Source: Sclerotiophoma versabilis
Lineage: Eukaryota > Ascomycota > Dothideomycetes > Pleosporales > Didymellaceae
DNA: 64,000 nucleotides
Direction: 5' to 3'
NCBI GenBank assembly: GCA_012274445.1
Contig: JAAROD010000004.1
Span: 2,604,001 to 2,668,000, forward strand
In this document: positions 22,742-35,036 of the stretch, in pieces
Position numbering within the stretch: position 1 is the stretch's first letter
Layout: each line of letters opens with the position of its first letter
The notes under the pieces: generated by a model
The model's database searches: none
Told to the model about the DNA's origin: nothing
What the model saw: the letters and a program-made list of their open reading frames with translations, nothing else
Position numbers and translations under genes: made by a program

Positions 22742-24061
22742 CTATGCAACACGCTTCTGGCCAAAGCCGAGCGACTGGTTGCCGCCGTTGAAAGCAACTA
22801 GCTGAGCCTTGAACATGGTGTCACCGTAGATCTGGAGACCAGCACCCTGGTTACCCTGGACACCGCCAAAGCAGGTGGTGTTGGCCTGGTCGACGGGAGC
22901 GAAGGTGATCTGCTTTCCGGGAATCTTGGCCATGTAGGTGTCGCCAATCGCGACAGACATGTCGGGGAGAGTAGCGCCGCAGGGGTAGATGTAACCACCG
23001 ACCTGAGCGTTGAGCTGAGCACCCTGAACCTGGGAGTAATAGGCATCGGCGACCGGCTGGTCGACGAGGAGGAGAGATGTACCGGTGTCAGCAATGGCGT
23101 CAGAGCCCTGGGGGTTCTGGATGACCTTGTCACCGACAGCAAACTTGGTGGATGGGAACTGCCAGAAACCAGTCTCAGCCTTGACAGGGATCCATGCCAT
23201 CTCGCCTTGGATCTTGCTAGTATCGATCTTGCCGAACTCGTAGACACCTGTGCCATCGGGGTTAAGGTCGGCCGTAAAGACGGGCATGTCGAGGTCGTTC
23301 ATGACGTTGGCGAAGAAAGTCTTTGCGGGGGTCTTCTTGGTGCCGTCGTTAACAGTGTTGAGGTTGGAGAAAGCAAGACCGACGAGACCATCAGTGTTGG
23401 TATCCTGGACGAAAGACTGCGAGACTTTGTTGGCCAACTCGACAGTCTGGCCCTCAACCTTAACACCTCCAATAGTGACAGTGTCCGTGCCAACGGTTCC
23501 GGCAGCACCAGAACCGTCACCGTAGCTAATTTTCCACTGAGCACCCTCAGTCTTTTTGAAGGTAGTCGATTTAGAGGCATCGAAGGCAGCATGCTGACCG
23601 ATAGAAGCGGCATCAAGCTCAGTGCTGAACATCCACCTAAATAATGTTAGTGATTGAGTCAAGATAGGCGACATGAGTACTCACAAATCGGAAGAGCCAG
23701 AGTCGAAGTCCAAGTTCATCGTCTGACCACCGACATCAACTGGTGAAAGAAAGAGAGCAGCGTTCTGCTCAGGGTTGGCAGCGACAGATCCGGTCTTGTT
23801 ACTACCAGCAGCTGCGGCAGTCACGTTCATGCCAGCCACCCTGCTGTATCCGGCAAAGTCCTCCTTAACCACGAAGTTGTACTTCCTGAATACCTTCCTC
23901 ATAGCAGCGGCACCATTGGGTCCAGTGGGATGGGCCGTGTTCAATTGGCGTGGGACCTTGAAAGAGCGTTTTGCGAGACTTCGTCTCCGAACCTGTGACG
24001 GTGCGGCGAGCGTAAGGGCTGCCAAAAGAGCGAAAATGAAAAAGAGGCGTGATGAAGGCAT
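22742..24061 (-). CDS. Secreted pepsin-like aspartic protease (A1 family)
   Basis: Two exons (23685-24061, 22742-23636; 48-bp intron) encode 423 residues. A signal peptide (MPSSRLFFIFALLAALTLAA) is followed by a basic propeptide with possible Kex2-type sites (RRRSLAKR). The mature region carries the first active-site motif at Asp120 as DSGSSDLW, split by the intron, and the second at Asp309 (ADTGTSLLL). The flap Tyr lies in ISYGDGSGA. A cysteine pair (YPCGATLP, NTTCFGGV) should form the one conserved disulfide of penicillopepsin-type enzymes. Two N-glycosylation sequons sit in the propeptide. It is most like aspergillopepsin I/penicillopepsin, an acid protease for extracellular protein breakdown. 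Ser replaces Thr in the first D-T-G. Confidence 0.93.
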
Positions 24062-26058
24062 GTTTGCTGTAAAAGTGCTGTCCGGCAGCGGTGACGACTA
24101 AATTTGCGTTTTGAAAGGAAGGAGAATGGTATGTTGAGTATACCGAATGAAAGAATTGAAGATACTACAAGTCGCTCGAAAGAATAGATCAAAGGCTCGG
24201 CCTGATGATGGGAAGTCCACAAAGCACTCAAGCAGCGGTAACGAAGGTTCTTTAAAGAATGTCGTCGAAACAAGTAAGGACTGTTGCAATGGAAACCTGA
24301 GAATCCGATGAAACTCACAAAGGTCAAGACTTGATAGGCGGCGCTAAGCCTTGCCCCAAGACATCACTGAAATTCCTGCCGCAGCAGACCAGATGCTGCG
24401 TGTACCATTTGCGTGATGATCCATGTGGGGATCAAGCCTAGCTGCTGTCAGGCCTCAGGCACAGAGTCTGGAATCTGTCCTAACGGAGCTAGCGTTCTGC
24501 CACATGCATACTAAGATGCCCGAAAAGCAAAGCACCATTGGACAAAAGTGTGCCTGAGCGGTTGTTACCCAGTTATCGATAGCCCGTGGAGCTCTTACGC
24601 GTACTGCCTGAGTTTGACCGGGTGGTGTTGAGGAAATGTGGAGGGAACTAGCGCGCGGACATGGGTTGCGGAGTCTAGCGAGAGCGTTTCAGGCCCGCGG
24701 CACTGCGAATGCCGTCACTGTGGAAGATTCGTCCATGAGGTCTTGAAGACTGGACAAGGGGGCGTATCGGATGTCCTCGAACGTCTGCTCTTGTTAGCTA
24801 TCTATTCGTCCAGAGCGTCATTTGTTGTCGTGGTGCATGCGCACACATGCAGGCGCTCTCAACCACAGCTCGTAGCGGCTGACGACGCGCTGCAGAGTGA
24901 TCCGACACGCATGAACGTCAAAGCTGACGAGGCCAAGGTGCAGTGTTTCGCAATGCCAAGTTCCTGGCGAAGCTCCACTGAAGGTTGTCGCGACTCTGAA
25001 ACGACCAGGGTGGGTTAGTCGTCGTTCTCGATCCCGCCACTCAGAGCTTGTAGGAAACTCGAACTCGGGCAAAAACAAAAGATTTTGCTCGCAGGCAAAA
25101 CAACGTATAGTAACTCTGCATTCAGCAATGTAACCAAGATTTAGTGACTTCCTTAGCGCCCTGCAAAAACGCATAGCACCGGTTTGCAACACACAACCCA
25201 ATACACTACATTGCGCCTTCTCTTTCCCTACTAACCCCGGAGAACCACTTACGCTCGCACCATCACCGCCCTTCCCCAGGCCTCGAGACAAGCATTCCCT
25301 CAAAGCTTAGCTGTCATCTCCTTGTCATTACTCTCTGCGACACGTGAAACCCGTTTGAAGTAGATAGATGTGGGGATCGCGCCACCATCTCACACCCGCT
25401 CGGCTGCCAGAAACGGAATGAGTGAAGAGCCGCACAACTACTTATGTACTGGGTAGGGGTGTTTGATAGTCTTCATGGTGACCAGTAGGATGTTGCGTTC
25501 GCGTTTGAAAATGAAGTTTCGCAACGTAAAGAGTGCTGTTGACTGCGGCGCAAACCGGGTGGGCCTGTTTAGAAGCTCGACATGGGAGACGCTGTTGCCT
25601 ACGAGTGTGCGGCTGTTCGTTGGCCCATTCAAGAGCGAGGGCGCGTGGGGAGCAGTTGTGATAAGTGGATATATGGACAGTTGCAGTCACGGAAGGCACA
25701 ACAGTCTGGAAGGTGCATGGAAACAATGCTTGAATTTCAGTGCTGAGTAACATGGCTTTTAAATCTCTATTGCAACGCAGTAAAATCCCTGCACCAGTTC
25801 AGGGCGGTCAGCATCCTTTATAAATAGGGGAGTACTGTGTGGTGGACATGCACTCTACAGTCGAATGCATGCCTGGATCCTTCGACCTTTATCGACTGCT
25901 TGCTAACGTCGCAGCGGTTGGTGGAGTGCCGCATCTTGTCTGTAAGACTGTGCAGCGAGAGGCGAGGCTACTTGGCTGTCATGCTTGAGCTGCGCGATGT
26001 CATCTGCAGCGGGCAATGGCTTGCGCTCAAGAGGTCCCAAGTGAGTGCTGTAAAAGTC
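24062..26058. other. 2-kb gene-free region upstream of the protease
   Basis: No ORF here resembles a known protein; the longest (up to about 160 codons) overlap each other antisense and have no coding look. It holds the protease promoter and the PAT1 3' flank. A TATAAATA motif lies at about 25819-25826 on the plus strand, but no convincing gene follows before PAT1. Confidence 0.5.
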
Positions 26059-28769
26059 TTAACCAAGTAGCTCCACGTCAAGACCGATGGCCCTCATGAA
26101 CAGGTTCACATTGCCCAAGCGGGCTCCAGCCATCTCTGCAGGTAGAGCCTTGCTGACAGAGACGGTCTCCATGACGCGATCTTTGACGCCAATGACCAGT
26201 CTCTGCTGCTGCTCGGGGCTGGCACCGACACCCATGGCAGCCAAGAATTGCCAGATGTACATATCGTCGGTGTCGTTGATAGAGCCAGGGAACAGGTAAG
26301 GCAATACCGGCTCGATGGTATCGAAGAGGCGGTTGTACAAAATTGTCCACTGGTCCCAATCGCCGGCGTCGATCTCGGGAGCTGATTGCTTCAGAAGCTC
26401 CGCACGAGAGATCAAGATGGTCAGGAGAGAGAGGCCGATCTTAGTGCGTGCGACGACGTGAAGGTTGGTGCGGTCCAGGATGAGTCCGAGAAGACCGATG
26501 ATGATATTGAGAGGCGACTCGGAGATGTGCGCGAAGAGCGGTGGCATCACGGTCTGTGAGAACAGCTCGACCTCTTCACGGATAGCAGGAGTCAGTGGCT
26601 CGTCTGGTGTTGCAATTGCATGACCGACCACGTTTAGACCGTCAAGGTGAACAACAATCATGGTAACGACGGTTATGCGCTCCTGTTCGTCGATGTGACG
26701 GAAGAGACGAGGAATAACCTTCTTGCCCTTGGCGTGCGACAAGATCTGAATGAAGGGGTGTTGTGCCTGCGCGTGAGGGTTGATAGGCTCCATAATCTTG
26801 GTAGCCTGCCAAAGCTTCTGATGCAGCATTTCGATCTTCGAGCGCCACTCCATGTGTGCTTGAATGACGCCCGGATCGCTGTTCTCGTTGATAGGTGGTG
26901 GCATGGTTCGCTCGTGATCCTCCATCTGCATCAGAATCAGGTAGACATTCTCGATATTGCGCAGCGCGTCCTTGCGATCGGCAATCGAGGTCTTGGGTTT
27001 AGGCTTGTCGCCTGTCTCCGGACGCTTGATGTTGAGGAGCGGTCGCGGTGTCTTGGAGTTGCTGAAAGCAATCTTACCCAGACTGCCCTCAACAACAAGT
27101 TGCTTCGCCTTCGGCCGAGCCTTTGCTGCCTCTACCGCGCGCTGAATCTGCTGTTCCATACGCTGCATGTGGTTGTCGCCACCTCGGCCGTGCCTTCGGT
27201 TGCCGAACCTGTTGTTGGTTTGGAAAAGGTAGGTCTGGGCGAACTGGCTCGCAGGCTGCTGAGGGTTCTGGCGTGGAGCACCTCGGATCTGGCTAAAGAC
27301 TTGATAGTAGAAGTCTTCGGCAATGGCAGCCTCGGGACCTCTCTCATCGAGGTTTCCGGTCGCCGTCATGAGCTGCTGCAATTGAATGCGGGTGATGAAG
27401 TTCTTGTCTTGAGGTGTCATTAAACCGTTGTCCTTGGCCAGCTGTGCGATCTTGTGGTTGCGCTTTGCACGCTTGGCATCTTCTTCAAGGAAGGCGGCAC
27501 GCTCGGTTTCGGACAAGTTGAGAAGCTGCTCCGGGTGAGTGATGATGGGGAACGAAGGGCCCCTGTTGTGCTGTCCCGGGGCACTTCCAGCCATCTGGCG
27601 TTGAGCGGGCCCTGGCTGAGCCATTGGCTGGCCCTGGCCAGACAAGCGGTTGGGGTTCTGCAGAATCTGGCGAGGCTGGCTGGGTGGGCCTTGGGGTTGG
27701 GTGGCAGGCGAGGCACCCCGCTGTTGCTGTGCAGCCGGCTCGGGCTTCTGGCGCTGCAGAATGGTCGGCTGTTGAGGTGTTGGTGCCTGTGCAGATTGGC
27801 CGGGCAGCTCAGCGTGGAATTGCTGTTGCTGCTGAGGAGGACCTTGCCTCTGCTGGAACTGCTGCTGCTGCGGTGGCTGCTGAAACTGATGTTGTTGAGG
27901 ACGCTGCAAGATTTGAGGGGCATGCTGGCCAGGGAAAGCAGGTGGCATGCCAGGTGGCATACCCTGCATACCGGGCATACCAGGGAACGGCGGCTGTCCT
28001 TGGTAGAACTGCTGCTGGTGCTGCTGCTGGTGCTGCTGGGGGTAGGCCATGCCGGGAGGCGGCTGGACTGGGGGCGTAGCTCGAGCGTCGTTGCCAATGC
28101 CCTGGTTTCGCAGCATGGCCTCCACCTCGTCCAGGCTCATGATCTTCCTCGAGGCGGCGGAGGGCTGGGCGGGGCTGCTGGAGTACTGGGCGGGCGAATG
28201 CTGGCGTTCAGGTTGTTGGTGACGCTGGGCTGCGGGCTGCTTTGGCTTCAAGCCCCAGATGTCGGCGCGCGCCTCTAGCTGAGGAATGTAGTCGGGGTCC
28301 TTGTAACTTTCATAGCCAGTCCTGGCGGGCTTGGATGGCTGCGACACGGGGGGTTGGTGCTGGTGCTGGGGAGCGGGCCTGGAGAAAGCCTGGCGGGCCT
28401 GGTAGAGCATCTGCTCCTCCTGCATTGTGCCGGCGATCTTCGAGGTCTGGCCAGCGAAGTCGAAGTCCTTGCCGACGCTCTGCTGGGTGACGGGGCCCTC
28501 GCCGCCGAAGGTGTCGTCGTTGAAGGCATCGTCGGCGTCGTCGAGTCTTCCGCCCAGGCCTTGGTGTGTGTCGTCAAAGTCGATGCTGCACGGGTATGTA
28601 AGCAGATGCAGACGCAGATGGCAATTGGCCGCTCCAGCGCAACCTACACGTCGTCGTCGGCTGCCCCGCCGCTGAAGCCTGCAAAGGCATCGTGCTGCCC
28701 GAAGCCCGGCGCGTTGGTCTGATGGCTGCGGTCGCGGGGCAGGCTGGCGTCGAAGCCGAAGAAAGACAT
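26059..28769 (-). CDS. PAT1: Pat1-type mRNA decapping/decay factor
   Basis: Homologue of Pat1, which bridges the Lsm1-7 ring and Dhh1/Dcp2 to promote decapping and P-body assembly. Exons 28648-28769 and 26059-28585 (62-bp intron) give 882 residues. The N-terminus MSFFGFDASLPRDR and the join DDDVIDFDDTHQG match fungal Pat1. A long Pro/Gln-rich region follows (residues about 140-400, with QQHQQQHQQQF and many Gln-Gln-Phe repeats). The conserved core has DKNFITRIQLQQLMTATG, FGNRRHGRGGDNHMQ and the C-terminal helical domain (SHAKGKKVIPRLFRH, FLAAMGVGASPEQQQRLV). An open frame extends upstream to 29400 through GC-rich spacer and is not taken as coding. Confidence 0.93.
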
Positions 28770-29491
28770 GGTGGGCGGCGGCCAGGTGGCTGGCTGTGGG
28801 TGAGGCTCCGCGCGAAATGTGCGTGTCGGGGGTGCAAAGTGGATGACGTTGAGCAAAGGGCGGGCGAGCACGGCGGGCGGCGGGCGGCGGGCGGCGGCCG
28901 TGTCTGCAGAACAGCGCGCGCGAACACAACGGGCGCAGCTGGGGCGGCGGGAGTGGAAATGCAGCGCGAGGGCAAAGAAGCGCGCAGTCGGGGTGTCGAG
29001 CTGGTGCAGAGGCGCTGCAGAGGCGCTGCAGAGGCCGTCCAGCGCTGCATCGCGCCTCGATCCCCCACCGGCAGCTCGCGCGCCGCGCCGGGCGCCCAGC
29101 CTGCACCCTGAACAGGTAACAAGTGGCCTGCACGCTGTCAGGCCGGGTCAGCCACACTAGGGCGCATACGAGTGCGACGACGTCTCCTTCTCCTTTTCGC
29201 CCTCGCGCCCTTGAAAGACTCTGCGCCCCGTGTCTCTTCGCCGCCTGGCCTCTTGTCCACTTCACAGTACATGTGCCCGTAACCGCTCGATTCGCAGTCC
29301 CCGCGTCCAGGCTGGAAGCGGCGTCCTTGACCATCTCCGCACCCGCACCCGCACCCGCACCCGGTCGCACCAGGCGCTCGCCAGGCAAGAAGACACCCAC
29401 GACCTAGCCGCCAGCAGCGCGCCCTCGCTCCGCCTGCTCCTGTCGCTGCTCCCGCTCCCGCTCCCGCTCCCCTGCGCCTCTGTTCAGCACC
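28770..29491. promoter_or_regulatory. GC-rich divergent spacer PAT1 / KTR
   Basis: About 720 bp between two start codons, clearly more GC-rich than its surroundings. It contains simple repeats: GGGCGGC-type units at about 28870-28900, a duplicated AGGCGCTGC at about 29010-29035, CACCCG units at about 29337-29365, and CTCCCG/CTCCCC units just before the KTR start. Both promoters must be here. Confidence 0.55.
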
Positions 29492-30841
29492 ATGGCGGGC
29501 ACCCAGCGCTACCTCCGCTACATTGTCTTCGCGCTCTTTGTAAGCCGGCCGTTGGCTGATGGCCCCAGTAGCATCCATTGACCCTTCGCAGGCGCTTGTC
29601 CTCCTCTACTTCATCGGCTCGTCGTCGTCCGTCCCGTCAGCGCCCAGCTGGCCGAGCTACGGTTCTGGCACCAAGGACACCCTCACACCAGCCACACCCA
29701 GCACACCCGACTCCCACGATGCCGTCTCCAAGCCCCACGAATCGCACGCTCCCGCCGCTGCGAAGCCCCCGACTACCCCCAACGGCCACGAGCTGCCGCC
29801 GGCCACCATGCCCGGCGACCGCATGAACGCTACCTTCGTCACCCTCGCCCGCAACCAGGACGTTTGGGAGATTGCCAAGTCGATTCGCCATGTCGAGGAC
29901 CGCTTCAACCGCAAGTTCAACTACGACTGGGTCTTCCTGAACGACGACGACTTCAACGATGAGTTCAAGAAGGTCACAACTGCTTTGGTTTCCGGCAAGA
30001 CCAAGTACGGCAAGATCCCCAAGGAGCACTGGTCCTTCCCCGAGTGGATCGACCAGGACAAGGCCGCCAAGGTTCGTGAGCAGATGAAGGAGAAGAAGAT
30101 CATCTACGGCGACTCCATCAGCTACAGGCACATGTGCCGCTACGAATCCGGCTTCTTCTTCCGCCACCCCTTGATGCTCGACTACGAGTGGTACTGGCGC
30201 GTTGAGCCCAGCATCGAGATGCACTGCGACATCAACTACGATACCTTCAAGTTCATGGCCGACAACAAGAAAAAGTACAGCTTCACCCTCAGTCTGTACG
30301 AGTACGTCGAGACCATTCCCACCCTGTGGGAGGCCACCAAGAACTTCACCAAGACCTTCCCCGAGCACATTGCCAAGGACAACTCCCTGAAGTTCATCAG
30401 CGACGACAATGGCGAGACCTACAACCATTGCCACTTCTGGTCCAACTTCGAAATCGGCAACCTCAACTGGCTCAGGTCCAAGGCCTACATCGATTACTTC
30501 GACGCCCTCGACCACGCCGGTGGCTTCTTCTACGAGCGCTGGGGCGATGCGCCAGTACACTCCTTGGCCGCCGCCCTGATGCTTAAGAAGGACGAGATCC
30601 ACTTCTTCAATGACATCGCCTACTACCACGTTCCCTTCACCCACTGCCCCACCGGCGAGCAGTACCGCCTCGACCACAAGTGCCACTGCAACCCGAAAGA
30701 CAACTTTGACTGGAACGGCTACAGCTGTAAGCACCCCTCTCACACACTTACCAAACCCACACTGACATTCCCACAGGCACAGCGCGCTTCTACGAGCTCA
30801 ACGACATGAAGAAGCCTGAAGGGTACGAGAAGGAGCAATAA
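29492..30841 (+). CDS. KTR/Kre2-family alpha-1,2-mannosyltransferase (GT15)
   Basis: Golgi type II membrane glycosyltransferase that transfers mannose from GDP-mannose to O- and N-glycans. Exons 29492-29539, 29592-30726 and 30777-30841 give 415 residues. The membrane anchor (YIVFALF-ALVLLYFIGSS) is interrupted by the first intron. A stem rich in Pro, Ser and Thr (about residues 25-85) precedes the catalytic domain: ATFVTLARNQDVWEIAKSIR, FNYDWVFLND, YRHMCRYESGFFFRHPLM, the family hallmark YWRVEPSIEMHCDINYD, and WSNFEIGNLNWLRS. The second intron splits the Cys codon in NGYSC-TARFYEL. Which Ktr paralogue it is cannot be decided. Confidence 0.94.
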
Positions 30842-31727
30842 GCCTCCACACCCCAATTCCGTTGCACCGCCACCTCTTTCCACACCGCCACCGACTCTTC
30901 TTCAGCACACACGTCTGACTTCTGTCTGAAGTGCACCACTCGACCTCCGGGATATAACGTGGATAGTCCTCAAGTGGATTGCCATTTTCATCGTCCTTGT
31001 TACCGTTTTGGGCATTTACTTGGGAAGACGGCGGCAGAATCGTTTCAACTACAATTAGAATAGGGAAAAGGGCGAACTTCACAACATGCCTGCTTTGGGC
31101 TCACTAGGGATGGTGTACTATTTTGGCGTTCATCTGGCTTCGGCTATCCACTGTGTGGCAAAAGCGCGGGAGTGACATTTTCTTTCTCTTGTCATATCTC
31201 GTTAACGGAACATGTACACAAAAATTGTATTCATACAAAATCAGATTGTAAAGCAACATCTCCAACACAGTCACGATGGTGAAGTATTGAAGTTTGAAAC
31301 CGGCCAATTTTTGATGCCCAAAACCGCCCAAGACATGGACATTCCTGTCCATTTCGACATCTAGCTCAGCATTTGCTGGGTAAGGACTACATCAAACTAA
31401 ACAAAAGAGGACTTGTATACCCGACCTTCAATCCCAAGACGCTCATGATCGGCACCTAAATACAGACACTCTGCGACAAAGTTTTAGATGTCTTTTCTTC
31501 CCTTGAAATCTCGGCCCCTACATGCTGAGTGTATGCTGAGCGTAAGCATCGCTTTCTTCCCACTATCGGGGGTTTCTGCAGCTCTACTCAATCCATCACA
31601 GTGAAGCTGCTGTGTTCAACTGGTTCTGCGTATTTTGCAAGATACTTTGAGACACTTGGTGTGATTCTTATCACTGCAGGATAACCAAACCTCATCAACT
31701 CAGCCAAAACCCATCGTCCGAGCCTTT
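30842..31727. other. Intergenic, no gene seen
   Basis: About 885 bp between convergent KTR and HET genes. Short ORFs only; AT content rises toward the HET side. Confidence 0.45.
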
Positions 31728-33925
31728 TCATCCTAATTGGATCGACTCGGGATACCAATCAAGACCGCAATAATCCATCCACCATTGTTCTTCAAGACTG
31801 TTTCGCTCTTCTTGGGAGAGACTGTAGATACTGATACAGCAAAGGTTGTCTTCTAAGCCGGAAAATATTTGCCCGGCATAGTCTCCAGAATTGAGGGGGA
31901 ACCAGAGGATACCTACTCGTTCATAGTATTCACCTTTCCAATCTACTAACATCAGGCACCTTGGGTTATTGTCAGAGCTACGGCCATTGCCCATATCTAT
32001 ACATGTCATGTGAGTGTGACCGGCAAGGGTTGACGGATCAACATCCCACAGTGGCTCCATGCAGACCGAGAACCCGAGTACCAAAGGGAATAAAATCCCG
32101 AGGAAAGGCTTATCGGGCACTGATTTTTGTTGGGGATATCTCAGTTTCGAAGGTTCCACTAACCGCAGATCCGTAGCCAAAGCAACAATTTCGAGGCGTT
32201 GAAATACACATGCAGAGCTCAAGCCTTGAATGATGGTGGGTGGCAGTGAACGTAGCGTCAATGTACCAGCTTCAGTGTGCTTTATGCTGATGCTACAGTC
32301 GATGGGTGATTGGAGACAATTCGGACGAGCCTGCCACGAGATACGACCTGCCCATCCGATGGAGGACCAACTGGGGAATCCAGAGCGCCGACGAGCAGGC
32401 CGGAGGTGAGACCATAGGATAGCAAGCGAGTACTCTCCTCTTGACTCAGTCTGGCCTTGGCACAACAGCGTCCCCCAGATGTGGGGCACGCTGCTGTTGG
32501 TGTTCAGTGCGCCAATGATAGCATCGAGAGCATCGCTATCGTATGTAAGCTTGCGTCCGCTGTATTCTTCGAGCCATTTCATGGACTGTGAAATAGAATT
32601 CCTTTCGATCACTTCTATGGGCTGAGTAGGCCCATCTGACTTTAGACCTCTGGACAGCAGTTGATCCTCACTCCGAACGAGGCTGGCAGTCTCTGCTTCG
32701 TAGGAGCAACTAGAGTTGCAAAAGAAAATAGCTTGGCGATCCGTGAAGATCAACCGCCTCTTAGAGAAGAACCCTTCTTGGAAGGTCCATCCCCGAGATG
32801 CCCAATGAGACTCGACAACATCTTCCAGACCTCTAGCAGGTGGAAGTAACGTCAAGCATACGCGTCCAATACATTCCTGACGTATAGGTTGACGCGGGGT
32901 TCGCTGGAGCCCTCGGAGGCCGTACGTCGGATCGGATCCTGCTGCGGCAATTATCGTCAATTGTGCGGCTGCATATATGCGGCCCCTTTGCAGAATTTGG
33001 GTGTGCTTTTGATCTTTGCTGTCCTGGTCAATGCACTGCAAAGGTCAGCTTGTGCGGTTTAGATGATTCGAGCGCTACATACGTATCGATCAATCCAGAG
33101 ATAACGGTAACCAAGCTGCCTTGCCACCTGGATGCTTTGTTCGATCGTAAGTGGTAGATGTTTTAATCGGTCGAAAACCCCGGACGATCGGCGGATGTGT
33201 GACTGACCCCAGACGTACGACAACGCAACGAATCGACATCGACCATTCGCTTTGACTACCCTTTGCATTTTGCAGTCGATGACTCTGAAGTTCAGGAGTG
33301 TCGAACTATCATCCGGAGTACAGTATAGGTCATGGCTCTCTGCCTCCTCACACTCAACAATCCATCTCCTGACGAGACCAATGTCCAATTCCGCAGGATG
33401 AATTGGCAGCAAAGAAGAAAGGTTCAAAAGGTCATCGTCGTAGCACACTCGTAGAAGTGGTTGCCAGGACCAAATCTTTCTATTGCTGGATCGAGAGACG
33501 TGCAAGAAGACTGTTCGTTCAGGACACTGTCTCTCGCTTTTCAACAGTGCTTGATAAGCACTGCCGGACTTCCAAACCAGCTTACGAGGACCATGATGTT
33601 CATCATACGGCTCATGCATAGAAAAGAAAGCGGCGAGTAAACGACAGATACAACAAGCTGAACGTTCTGAGGCGTCCTGATTTTCCAGCACAGCACATCG
33701 GTATTCGCATCTGTCGTCCCACACGTCGAGGGCGTTGTTGAAGATGTCGTAGCAGCGCTTGCATACGTAAGATCCGGCACCTTGTTCAAATGGTCGCTCA
33801 ATGTTGACCTGACTAGAGTCGACAGTACCGTTTTCCATGCTGACGCGCTTCCCAATCGATGCTGAGCCTGGGCAAATCGTCTTCGGCCTTGCGAGTTTCC
33901 CCCAGTATCGATGTGTGGCCCTCAT
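31728..33925 (-). CDS. Heterokaryon incompatibility (HET) domain protein
   Basis: Two exons (33083-33925, 31728-33035; 47-bp intron) give 716 residues. An N-terminal segment has paired cysteines (YVCKRCYDIF, SACCICRLL). The HET domain follows with its three hallmark blocks: FVALSYVWGQ, then LPLTIEQSIQVARQLGYRYLWIDRY-CIDQDS joined across the intron, then AQLTIIAAAGSDPTYGLRG and ESHWASRGWTFQEGFFSKRR. HET proteins trigger cell death after fusion of incompatible hyphae or act in related allorecognition, but most paralogues have no known partner. No STAND NTPase or NACHT partner is adjacent. The start may instead be 33838 (MENGTVDSS), which has an A at -3. Confidence 0.9.
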
Positions 33926-35036
33926 GACGGGCTCCCGAGGAACTCAAGTGTCAAAGCGGGAACTCACAGCGATGTTGAAGAGCAATGTGTCTTATTTCAA
34001 GTAGACGCAGGCGGCAGAGCAACGAGGCTGAGCAGAACATAGCCTCTGCACGCTAGTCTTGTGACGAGGCTGAATAATGTTCAAACTCCTGGATTGCCGA
34101 TATAAATTTTGAAGTGGTCTGGGGATTGCACAACAATTCCTAGTGAAGAAAGCTGTGATTAGTGGTGATGAAGCACCTCTCGCGGGAGGGCTTCGTACTG
34201 TGGCAGCCTACATAGATTGCGTTTCGTATACCTAAGTATTGGTACTTTTATATATATATATCAAACTGGCCAATGATGCTTCTGATCTAGTAACCAAAAT
34301 GTCATTGAAGCACAAAGCAAGCGTGGGAAGCCACCATAGTTCTGGTGGCAGGACGTGTTCAAACGTTGCAAGCACTCGCTGAGGCTCGAGTAGTCGACAC
34401 GGACCACCCGCGGACCTTTCGCCAAGAGCGGAGCTTACCAAGTTTAGTCCTGGCGTCAAACCTAGATCCCTGCAGGCGGAAATGGCGTCGTGGGTGTCAA
34501 GATATCACGATGGCCGCTGTCACAAGCGCGAGCGGCGCGTAGCAGTACACGGGCTTGTGCTTCTGGCGTGAAGAAGGGATTGGTCCATCAGTCTGCACTG
34601 CACTGAGCGCAGCCGCGATGTCTCACGATGGGCAAGACCTGTATCTGAACTTGTCGTAGCGGTAAGGGCTGCTGATGGATTGCGGGTTGAAGACGAGATT
34701 ACACGGGCGCACCTGCCATTATAAAGTTGAGCTTGCCGCCTTCCGAGGGCAATTGCACGGTTCCTGTCCTTCTCGCCACTTCCAAGACCCCATTCACTCT
34801 TTCAATAGCGTTCAACGCGACTTTTGCTCGATTGTTTCTTAGTGGCGTTCCGGGCACGGCTCCTGCTACCCGACGCCTCGTTGTGGTTTCCCTGCTGCGC
34901 AGTGCACTAGCTAGCAGTGTGTTGACGATAGGATTATTATTGCAAGTGGAGCTGCTCGCCGCTTACTTCTCGCACGGAAGCCCGCCCACTCGTTTTCTAT
35001 CCTGTGTACGCGTACGCGCTCTTCGTTGTCGCAATC
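33926..35036. other. 1.1-kb intergenic region with (TA) run and TATA-like site
   Basis: Lies between the HET gene 5' end and the GH72 5' end, so both promoters are here. A TATATATATATA tract is at about 34250-34261. A TATAAAG motif at about 34719, some 320 bp before the GH72 ATG, is the best core-promoter candidate. No gene recognised. Confidence 0.45.

Noticed and set aside
26647..28278. Plus-strand ORFs of 258 and 274 codons
   Set aside because: Antisense to PAT1; the Leu-rich content comes from the complement of Gln and Glu codons.
28770..29400. N-terminal extension of PAT1 up to 29400
   Set aside because: Open frame in GC-rich repeat spacer; a spliced model with start at 28769 gives the known Pat1 N-terminus.
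29637..30743. 368-codon minus-strand ORF
   Set aside because: Exact antisense of the KTR mannosyltransferase; its Val/Leu/Glu-rich content is what strong third-position GC bias produces on the opposite strand.
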